From Bradyrhizobium archetypum (GTDB lineage: Bacteria > Pseudomonadota > Alphaproteobacteria > Rhizobiales > Xanthobacteraceae), in contig NZ_JAAVLW010000004.1 of assembly GCF_013114835.1 (NCBI RefSeq), forward strand, positions 372,001 to 436,000: 64,000 nt of DNA. Direction: 5' to 3'. Shown here one piece after another: positions 27,991 through 34,120 of this stretch. The notes beneath the pieces were generated by a model. That model had not been told where the DNA came from, did no database searches, and saw only the letters and a list, made by a program, of their open reading frames with translations. Numbering within the stretch: position 1 is the stretch's first letter; each line of letters opens with the position of its first letter. Position numbers and translations under genes: made by a program.

Positions 27991-29388
27991 ATGACACAGC
28001 CAATAAACATGTCCGACCGCTACTCCGGTCGGTCTGCACAATCCATGATGCCGGCCCTGCTCTTGGGTATGGCGCCCTTCCTCGCCAATTTTGACGTGAC
28101 TGCGGTGGTCATCGCGTTGCCGACCCTCGCGCGCGAACTCGGGTTCGACGCTGCCGGATATGCCTGGGTCATGGATGCCTACAGTTTGGCCTTCACGGCC
28201 TGCTTGCTGTTTGCGGGGGCATTGGCGGATCGGTATGGGCGACGGCGGGCGATGCTTGTTGGCAATGGCATTTTTGCTCTTGCATCCTTGGCGTGTGGGA
28301 TCGCCTGGGACGGACCGACGCTATGGGGCGCTCGCGCACTGCAGGGGATCGGGGCTGCATTCATCGTGACTGGCGGCATTGCGCTGATCGCCAATGTCTA
28401 TGTGCAAGCAAGGGCGCGCACGGCCGCGTTTGCTTTGTTTGGGGTCATGTCCGGCGTCGCCATGGCATTTGGTCCGACGATTGGCGGACTTGTCTCCTCT
28501 TGGATCGGCTGGCGCTGGATTTTCATCATCAACTTGCCAGCCTGCGCGTTGGTCGCGTGGGGCATACCGCGGCTGGTCGCGGAAGCACGCGAGGCGGTGC
28601 CCCGGCCGCTCGACATCCTCGGCGTCGTATTGTTCACCGCCGCGCTTACGGCGCTTGTCGAGGCACTGTTGCATGGCCGCACGTCGACGTCACATATGGT
28701 GTCGGGTCTCGCGCTGAGTGCGGTGTTTCTGGTGCTATTCGGCATACAGCAGAGAAGTCGCGACAACCCGATCCTCGATCCCGGCATGTTCGTTCAGCGG
28801 GCCATGATCGGAATTGCGATCCTGCTGTGCGCCGTGTCGATCGGCTACTGGGCGATGCTTGTCTACTTGCCCCTCTTCTTTGCTGCTGCTTTTGACTGGC
28901 CCTCGGAAGTAACCGGTATCGCGCTGCTGACGGCCACGCTGCCGATGCTGTTCCTGCCGCCATTGGGTGGCCGGCTTGTCGATCGTCTGGGATGGCGGCG
29001 CCACTTCGCCTTGGCGCTCACGATCTTGGCAGCCGGCAATGCCACGGTAGTGATTGCGCTGATCTCGGATGGTTCAGCGCCGCCGCTAGTTCCGACCTTC
29101 TGCGGGATTGTCGCCATTGGGGTCGGCGTCGCTTTGGCTCACCCGCAACTGTCCGGCGCGGCCGTGTCGCTTGTGCCGCCGGATCTTGCTGGCCTGGCAT
29201 CCGCCGTGACAATCGTCATGCGCCAAGCCGGCTTCGCGGTCGGCATTGCAGTTCTCGGCGCGCTGCTTCATACCCCGGAATCGGCGATCAGCTACATCTG
29301 GCTGTTCTCAGCAGCCGCAATAGCATCAGCGGCGGGACTGGCCGCGGCGCTCGTCCTGCTGCCCGCACCAGCGGCCGGATCAAGATAA
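27991..29388 (+). CDS. DHA2-type MFS multidrug exporter
   Basis: 465 residues from the ATG at 27991, with about 14 hydrophobic segments as in the EmrB/QacA group. Motif A reads GALADRYGRRRAMLVG, and motif C region GVMSGVAMAFGPTIGGLVSSWIGWRWIFIINLP is the antiporter signature. An N-terminal LANFDVTAVVIALPTLARELGF (motif D1 type) also fits. Likely controlled by the divergent LysR protein. Codon choice in this pair looks a little less GC-biased than in the neighbours, by eye. Confidence 0.93.
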   Translation: MTQPINMSDRYSGRSAQSMMPALLLGMAPFLANFDVTAVVIALPTLARELGFDAAGYAWVMDAYSLAFTACLLFAGALADRYGRRRAMLVGNGIFALASLACGIAWDGPTLWGARALQGIGAAFIVTGGIALIANVYVQARARTAAFALFGVMSGVAMAFGPTIGGLVSSWIGWRWIFIINLPACALVAWGIPRLVAEAREAVPRPLDILGVVLFTAALTALVEALLHGRTSTSHMVSGLALSAVFLVLFGIQQRSRDNPILDPGMFVQRAMIGIAILLCAVSIGYWAMLVYLPLFFAAAFDWPSEVTGIALLTATLPMLFLPPLGGRLVDRLGWRRHFALALTILAAGNATVVIALISDGSAPPLVPTFCGIVAIGVGVALAHPQLSGAAVSLVPPDLAGLASAVTIVMRQAGFAVGIAVLGALLHTPESAISYIWLFSAAAIASAAGLAAALVLLPAPAAGSR

Positions 29389-29445
29389 TAGCAACGCCAG
29401 AGACGGAATTGACGCGACGAATCGCTCCGATCGAAAATCTCGCGC

Positions 29446-30441
29446 TTAGTCGTTTGACCGCGGCTCGGTGATCGCCTTGCGGATCGCCGCCAGCGGCGCG
29501 GTGTCATCGAACTCGATATCTTCGCCGGCGCGCTTCAATCCGAGGTCGCGCCATAGCGCGGCGAGATCCGGCGTCACCGGCTTCGGTCCCATCTCGTCGT
29601 GAAGCCGGGTCAGCACGTCGACGCCGACGGCCTTGTCGGCCGTTGCTAGAATGCGCTCGATCGGCCAGTCCTGCTCGTGATTGCCACCGGCGGCGAGCAC
29701 GCCGCGCATCGCGTCCTGCAGGCCGAGGCGATTGTCGGTAGCTTTGCGGATTTCGATATCGGCGAGCAGGCAGAACAGCGCGCCGCCCCAATATTTCCGT
29801 CCCCATGTGGCGGTGTTGTCGAGGCCCTGGTCGCCCGCCAGCGGCAGCCCCTTCGGCATGTCGCGCATCATGGCCTGCCAGATTTCGCGCGCCGCGAGGT
29901 CGCCGGCCTGCACCCGAGCGACCGGCTCGATATAGACGGCCAGTCCCTCCGACAACCACGCGTAGCGATCGGGCATGTCGGGCAGGGCGGTATGCACCAT
30001 CTCGTGCACCATCACCCAGTCGCGCCGCAGGACGTCCTCGGTGGAATCGCGGCCGAAGGGAATCCGAATGGCGGCGCCGCGATAGCCCCAAGTCGTGCCG
30101 CCGCGGATGCGCGCGCCGTCGACGGGCACCAACAGCAGCCGCAGCGACTTGACGGGAAACCGTCCGTAATAGGTCGTGACGGCCCGGGCTGACATTTTGA
30201 TCCAGTCGAGCAATTTTTCCTTTGATAGCGCGATGTCGCCGGGGGCGAACGCGACACGGATAGTGCCGCCGGGTACTTCAAGATCGGTCCGGGCCAACCG
30301 GTCGAACGCATCATAGGGCATGCGGCCGCCCTGCATATATTCCGACTGTGCGCCGGCGCGGAACGATATCGCGCTTGCCAGCATGGCGGCGATGGCGGCA
30401 ACGGCAACGATCCAGCGGACGACACTGGCGGCTTTCATCAC
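29446..30441 (-). CDS. exported HExxH (gluzincin, peptidase MA-like) protein, last gene of bufferin-type operon
   Basis: 331 residues with a signal or anchor segment (VVRWIVAVAAIAAMLASAISF). A zinc-peptidase motif HEMVH lies at residues 146-150 with a downstream Glu in WLSEGLAVYIEP (E165), as in the peptidase-MA group. A second part from about residue 180 is helical. It starts with GTG at 30441 (4 bp overlap with the upstream creatininase-like gene) or ATG at 30438 (1 bp overlap), so it is translationally coupled. A periplasmic peptidase that trims a bufferin leader or product is a testable idea, not a known function. Confidence 0.82.
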   Translation of the reverse strand: MMKAASVVRWIVAVAAIAAMLASAISFRAGAQSEYMQGGRMPYDAFDRLARTDLEVPGGTIRVAFAPGDIALSKEKLLDWIKMSARAVTTYYGRFPVKSLRLLLVPVDGARIRGGTTWGYRGAAIRIPFGRDSTEDVLRRDWVMVHEMVHTALPDMPDRYAWLSEGLAVYIEPVARVQAGDLAAREIWQAMMRDMPKGLPLAGDQGLDNTATWGRKYWGGALFCLLADIEIRKATDNRLGLQDAMRGVLAAGGNHEQDWPIERILATADKAVGVDVLTRLHDEMGPKPVTPDLAALWRDLGLKRAGEDIEFDDTAPLAAIRKAITEPRSND

Positions 30442-31244
30442 AGCACGCTTTGGACCGCGGCCGGCCGATGCTCGCTGGGGTCTTGCGCGATGAACGCGGC
30501 AGCCTGCTCCTGGAGATCCTCGAGCATGGCGGCCAGCAAGGCTTCGCCCTTGGCCGCTGTCGCCCGCATCGGATCGCCGTAGCTGCCGGACCGGCTGTAG
30601 TTCGGGGAATGCGGATCCGACGGCGTCAATGCGCCCGGCGTCTCCTGCTCCAAAGTGGGGCTCGCTTCGGCGCGCGTCATATCTACCAGATGCGGCGCCA
30701 GCGCCAGCATCAGCGACGTTTCCAGTTCGTCGGCATGGCTGCCATGGCTCTGCTCGGCCAATTGCCTGGCGATGCGCGGATAGCGCGGGCCTTCATGGAT
30801 CCACAAATGCCTGATTCGCGTGCTGTCGAGGCGCGCCAGCGCGCGATCGACCGGAGCCAGGGTGCTGATTCCGGTGTTGAGCACGAGCAGCTTGCGGCAG
30901 CCGCCGCCGAGAATCTGCCCGGCAATCTCGCGCACCAGCGCCTCGAAGGTCGAAATCGACAGGCTGTTGCTGCCGGCATATTCGACGAAGGCGGGATAAT
31001 GGCCGTAGGTCAGCGTCGGCCAGATCAGCGCATCGATCCTTTCCGCCATCCTGCCCGCGAGCCATTCGGCCTGAATGCGGTCGGTGTTGAGCGGGAGGTG
31101 AAAGCCGTGCTGCTTGGACGCGGCGCCGATCGGCAGGATCGCCACCGCGCCATCACCGATGCGCCGCGCGACCTGGTCCCAATGCATGCGCTCGATGAAA
31201 TGGCGATCGGTGTCACTTCCCATTCGCCGAGCGCTCCCCTTCAT
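30438..31244 (-). CDS. creatininase-family protein with altered metal-site residues
   Basis: 268 residues; an ATG at 31223 with GGGGAG upstream could be the true start (261 residues). The creatininase fold is recognised by PIGAASKQHGFHLPLNTD and SHADELETSLML. The family's EQHG metal motif reads KQHG here (Lys44 for Glu), and the later NGHGGN/NGHYEN motif reads NTGIST (residues 123-128), so ligands expected from characterised creatininases are missing. His46 and Asp55 remain. It overlaps bufC by 4 bp (ATGA). A relative, MftE, cleaves the mycofactocin peptide, so a role on a RiPP precursor is plausible. Confidence 0.87.
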   Translation of the reverse strand: MKGSARRMGSDTDRHFIERMHWDQVARRIGDGAVAILPIGAASKQHGFHLPLNTDRIQAEWLAGRMAERIDALIWPTLTYGHYPAFVEYAGSNSLSISTFEALVREIAGQILGGGCRKLLVLNTGISTLAPVDRALARLDSTRIRHLWIHEGPRYPRIARQLAEQSHGSHADELETSLMLALAPHLVDMTRAEASPTLEQETPGALTPSDPHSPNYSRSGSYGDPMRATAAKGEALLAAMLEDLQEQAAAFIAQDPSEHRPAAVQSVL

Positions 31245-32026
31245 GGGCCGACGGAAACATCCGTCAAAAGCCCTGCCGTGATCCAGCCGTGCAGATAGCC
31301 TGCGCCGCGGCCCGCCGCGCTGTCGGGGTCGTCATAGGTCGCGAGCATTTCGCAGAGCACGCCGAACGGAATGCCGCTCGCGGCCTCATCCCACATCATC
31401 GCCTCTTCCGCAGAAAGTTCGCGGAACATCGGCGTGACGTCCTGTCGCCAGATCAACAGATGCACGGGCTGCTGCAGTTCGGTCGTAGCCGGCGGTGTTT
31501 CACCGTTCTTGAGCGCAAGCCAGATCGCAGCCGCATTGGTCGCCAACTCGAGCCTGGATGCGCTAGGATGCGGCTGAAATCGGAGACCCGACCATGCTTC
31601 GGGCGCAAAGCCCGCCATGTCGGCCAGTTCGACAACTTTGCCTTCAGCGGCGTCGAACGCATCGTTGAGCGCCTTCTCCAGCGCTGCGAGCTCGGATAGC
31701 ACGGGGTGCTCGGCGTAAGGCGCGGTCGATTTCAGAAATTCCGGCAGGCCTTGCGAGAACCAGCGCAGATTTGGATGCCCGGAGGGCCGCGCCTTGACGT
31801 AAGCGTGCCCCATCTCGTCGAACATCTCGTCGCCGAGATAAAGATGCAGCAGTTCATGGTCGTTACGAACAGCTTCCACCAGCCGCGAGCCGTAGGCATA
31901 GCGATAGACCCCGAACAGCGTCTCGCGTTTCTCCCGCGGGCTGTCGAGAATTTCAGCCAGCACCGTATCGTCGCCGTCGAGGATGCCGCGCTGGAATTCC
32001 GCCTGCTGTCGCGCGAAGTCGCTCAT
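31241..32026 (-). CDS. bufC: BufC-like DUF2063 protein (MNIO partner)
   Basis: 261 residues from the ATG at 32026, which overlaps the bufB stop by 4 bp. The frame extends further upstream but only as a shadow of bufB. The DUF2063 N-terminal domain is seen in FARQQAEFQRGILDGDD and GVYRYAYGSRLVEAVRNDHELLHLYLGDEMFDEMGHAYVKARPSGHPNLRWFSQGLPEFL. In known bufferin and HvfABC systems this protein binds the precursor leader and hands it to the MNIO enzyme. The C-terminal half is a winged-helix-like domain. Confidence 0.9.
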   Translation of the reverse strand: MSDFARQQAEFQRGILDGDDTVLAEILDSPREKRETLFGVYRYAYGSRLVEAVRNDHELLHLYLGDEMFDEMGHAYVKARPSGHPNLRWFSQGLPEFLKSTAPYAEHPVLSELAALEKALNDAFDAAEGKVVELADMAGFAPEAWSGLRFQPHPSASRLELATNAAAIWLALKNGETPPATTELQQPVHLLIWRQDVTPMFRELSAEEAMMWDEAASGIPFGVLCEMLATYDDPDSAAGRGAGYLHGWITAGLLTDVSVGP

Positions 32027-32928
32027 CCCGTCTGCTTGCCCGTTGGCAGGATTTTCTCGGCCATCTCGCGGGTCCTGGCCACCTCGAGCAGAAGCTCGTC
32101 GACCGGCGGAATATTGTCGTCGCGCTCGATCATGGTCGAGACCCGGCCGAAGCGCCTCAGCGCCGCGGCATAGAGATCCCAGACATCCTCGCATACCGGG
32201 TGGTCGTGGGTGTCGACGATGTGCGTGCCCATATGGCTGTGGCCGGCGATGTGAAACTGCACCACGCGATCCGCCGGAATACCATTGAGGAAAGTGATGG
32301 GATCGTAGCCGTGGTTGAAGGCGCTGACATAGACGTTGTTGACGTCGAACAAGAGCCAGCATCCGGAGCGGCGCGACAGCTCAGCCAGGAATTCCCATTC
32401 CGTCATTTCGGAGTTGGCGAACTGGACATAGGTCGAGACGTTCTCGAGCACGATGGCGCGGCCCAGAAAATCCTGCACGAGCTGCACACGGCTGACGACG
32501 TGATCGAGCGCTTCCTCTGTGTAGGGAATCGGCAGGAGATCATGCAGGTTCTTGCCGTGCACGCCGGTCCAGCACAGATGGTCTGATACCCATTTCGGCT
32601 CGACCCGTCGGGCGAGGTCCTTCAAGGCTTGCAGGTATTCGAAATTCGGGGGTGCCGTAGAGGCGATCGACATCGATACGCCGTGCATCACCACCGGATA
32701 GCGCTCGCGGACGCGATCGAGCGTGCGCAGCGGTCGGCCGCCGGGCAGCATATAGTTCTCGCTGATGACCTCGAACCAATCGATCGGCGGAGTGCCACCC
32801 AGGATTTCGTCGTAGTGCTGGTGTCGCAGGCCGAGACCGAAGCCGAGGAAGGGCGGCCTGGCCGACGCCGTCAGCCGCTCTGCAAGCGCCGCCGCCGAAG
32901 TGTCTGGCAATCTGCTTGCGACGTTCAT
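32023..32928 (-). CDS. bufB: BufB-like DUF692 multinuclear iron oxidase (MNIO)
   Basis: 301 residues, a TIM-barrel DUF692 protein. It has LGFGLGLRHQHYDEIL at the start, WFEVISENYM, MHGVSMSI, WVSDHLCW, LENVSTYVQF, LLFDVNNVYVSAFNHG, VQFHIAGHSH, DTHDHPV and a late IERDDNIP. These supply the His, Asp, Glu and Asn ligands that hold two or three iron atoms in characterised members. The family modifies Cys residues of RiPP precursors. A CGGAGACG site precedes the ATG. It lies 111 bp after bufA1 and is coupled to bufC. Confidence 0.94.
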   Translation of the reverse strand: MNVASRLPDTSAAALAERLTASARPPFLGFGLGLRHQHYDEILGGTPPIDWFEVISENYMLPGGRPLRTLDRVRERYPVVMHGVSMSIASTAPPNFEYLQALKDLARRVEPKWVSDHLCWTGVHGKNLHDLLPIPYTEEALDHVVSRVQLVQDFLGRAIVLENVSTYVQFANSEMTEWEFLAELSRRSGCWLLFDVNNVYVSAFNHGYDPITFLNGIPADRVVQFHIAGHSHMGTHIVDTHDHPVCEDVWDLYAAALRRFGRVSTMIERDDNIPPVDELLLEVARTREMAEKILPTGKQTG

Positions 32929-33003
32929 CTCGTCTCCGCTCGAACGGCGCCGTGAAACGAGGCGCGTCTTCCAAACTGCACCGTCAACCTAACATGGATG
33001 CGA

Positions 33004-33023
33004 GGCCCGGCCTACACCGGGCC
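33004..33023 (-). terminator. hairpin between the bufA copy 1 and bufB genes (attenuator-like)
   Basis: GGCCCGG (33004-33010) pairs with CCGGGCC (33017-33023), starting 17 bp after the bufA stop codon. It lacks a T-run. It could limit read-through into the enzyme genes and keep the precursor in excess. Confidence 0.55.
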
Positions 33024-33039
33024 CCGATCAAACCCGCAG

Positions 33040-33297
33040 CTAGGACGGCTGGAACTTGCCCTTGGCGGCGTCGCACTTCTCCTTGGTCATGGCCGAGAAG
33101 CCCTGACCCTTGCAGGCGTTCTGGCCCTTACAGGCATTGGCACCGCCCTTGCACGCGCTCTGGCCCTTGCATGCATTGGCGCCGATGCACTTACCCTCGC
33201 CGGCGGCGTAGGTCACGGTCGACACGGTGGTGCCGGCCAGGAACAGGGTAGCAGCGGCGGCGGCCAGCGCGGCGCCGGATTTGGAAGTCATCTTCAT
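33040..33297 (-). CDS. bufA: BufA-type Cys-rich exported precursor, copy 1
   Basis: 85 residues from the ATG at 33297, 6 bp after a GGAGG site; upstream in-frame ATGs are too close to that site. A Sec-type leader (MKMTSKSGAALAAAAATLFLAG) precedes a core with six Cys at residues 37, 43, 49, 56, 62 and 75. The first is in an EGKC motif and the next four in ACKG repeats. This is the DUF2282/BufA1 group of bufferin metallophore precursors, in which MNIO enzymes turn Cys into copper-binding thiooxazole. Its own ECF-like promoter lies upstream. Confidence 0.9.
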   Translation of the reverse strand: MKMTSKSGAALAAAAATLFLAGTTVSTVTYAAGEGKCIGANACKGQSACKGGANACKGQNACKGQGFSAMTKEKCDAAKGKFQPS

Positions 33298-33379
33298 GGT
33301 CATCCTCCAAAAGAAGTGTGAGGGTGCATCGCCCGCAAGCAGCGACAAATCAAGCCGACAAACGGCACCCGGAGAAAGT

Positions 33380-33405
33380 TACGCAGTGGGTTCGGACTTG
33401 GTTAC
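33380..33405 (-). promoter_or_regulatory. ECF sigma-F-like promoter of bufA copy 1
   Basis: On the minus strand: -35 GTAACC (33405-33400), a 16 bp spacer, -10 CGTA (33383-33380). The same layout recurs upstream of copy 2. Caulobacter sigma-F promoters have GTAACC at -35 and CG-rich -10 boxes and control buf-type genes there. The ATG is about 80 bp downstream. Confidence 0.72.
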
Positions 33406-33446
33406 AGGTAAGGCCAACTTTATTTTAGCTGTCAGTGCGAAACAAT

Positions 33447-33471
33447 GAGGCCCGGTTGGGGCCGGGCCCTC
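33447..33471 (-). terminator. terminator-like hairpin after bufA copy 2
   Basis: AGGCCCGG (33448-33455) pairs with CCGGGCC and flanks (33462-33468), with TCATTGTTTCG following on the minus strand. It lies about 18 bp after the stop codon and is the counterpart of the hairpin at 33004-33023. Confidence 0.6.
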
Positions 33472-33488
33472 TGCATCTGACCCGCCGA

Positions 33489-33752
33489 TCAGCCCTTGAC
33501 GAACTTGGCTCCCATGGCGGCGCATGCCTTCTCGGACGTCATCGAGAAGCCGGTGCCCTTGCAGGCGTTCTGGCCCTTGCAGGCATTCGCGCCGCCCTTG
33601 CATGCGCTCTGGCCCTTGCAGGCATTGCCGGCCATGCACTTGCCCTGCGCGGCGTTCGCGGATGTCGACACCGTCGACACCACCGAGCCGGCGAGGAACA
33701 GGGTAGCGGCAGCGGCGGCGAGCGTCGCACCGGATTTGGAATTCAATTTCAT
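33489..33752 (-). CDS. bufA: BufA-type Cys-rich exported precursor, copy 2
   Basis: 87 residues from the ATG at 33752, preceded by GAGGAG at 7 bp. The leader MKLNSKSGATLAAAAATLFLAG is nearly the same as in copy 1. The six Cys lie at residues 39, 45, 51, 58, 64 and 77 with the same spacing (6, 6, 7, 6, 13). The first Cys is in QGKC, not EGKC; the other repeats are ACKG as in copy 1. It looks like a tandem duplicate whose core repeats have stayed identical while the tail changed. Confidence 0.9.
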   Translation of the reverse strand: MKLNSKSGATLAAAAATLFLAGSVVSTVSTSANAAQGKCMAGNACKGQSACKGGANACKGQNACKGTGFSMTSEKACAAMGAKFVKG

Positions 33753-33917
33753 CACGATCTCCTCGATGAGTGTTTTGAAGGCAAGACGCCGCGCGCATCC
33801 GATGATCGTTCGATCACGGATCCCCACAACGCAAGCGATGTGACGGATGGCAACCGGGTCGCGGGGGCCTGCCGGAAACGTCAGGTCTCCGTGACCGAGT
33901 GCTCATCCAGAGCCAGC

Positions 33918-33943
33918 TACGGGGCATCGGTCGATTTGGTTAC
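33918..33943 (-). promoter_or_regulatory. ECF sigma-F-like promoter of bufA copy 2
   Basis: On the minus strand: -35 GTAACC (33943-33938), 16 bp spacer, -10 CGTA (33921-33918), the same as for copy 1. It gives a leader of about 160 bp before the ATG at 33752. An 18-bp AT palindrome lies just upstream. The 368 bp spacer 33753-34120 shows no other gene. Confidence 0.72.
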
Positions 33944-33951
33944 AGAGTTTC

Positions 33952-33969
33952 AAAAGAAAATTTTCTTTT
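33952..33969. promoter_or_regulatory. 18-bp AT-rich perfect palindrome upstream of the bufA copy 2 promoter
   Basis: AAAAGAAAATTTTCTTTT reads the same on both strands. It lies 8 bp upstream of the GTAACC -35 box, where an UP element or a regulator site would sit. AT runs of this length are rare in the surrounding GC-rich DNA. Confidence 0.45.
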
Positions 33970-34120
33970 CTTGCGGTCGGACATCCCGTCGATGTCTAAC
34001 CCGGCGGCTCCAGAGTATTCGTTGCGCCATGGCGACCTCCACGAGCGCGCGCCGCATGGAAAGCGCGTCGTTTCAATGGATTAGCTGGATGTCCGGCATC
34101 AGTTGCATTGCAATGAAGCT

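Noticed and set aside
33540..33640. Short tandem repeats that look like a mini-satellite or CRISPR-like array
   Set aside because: They encode the ACKG repeats of the BufA protein; unit length follows codons and no spacers exist.
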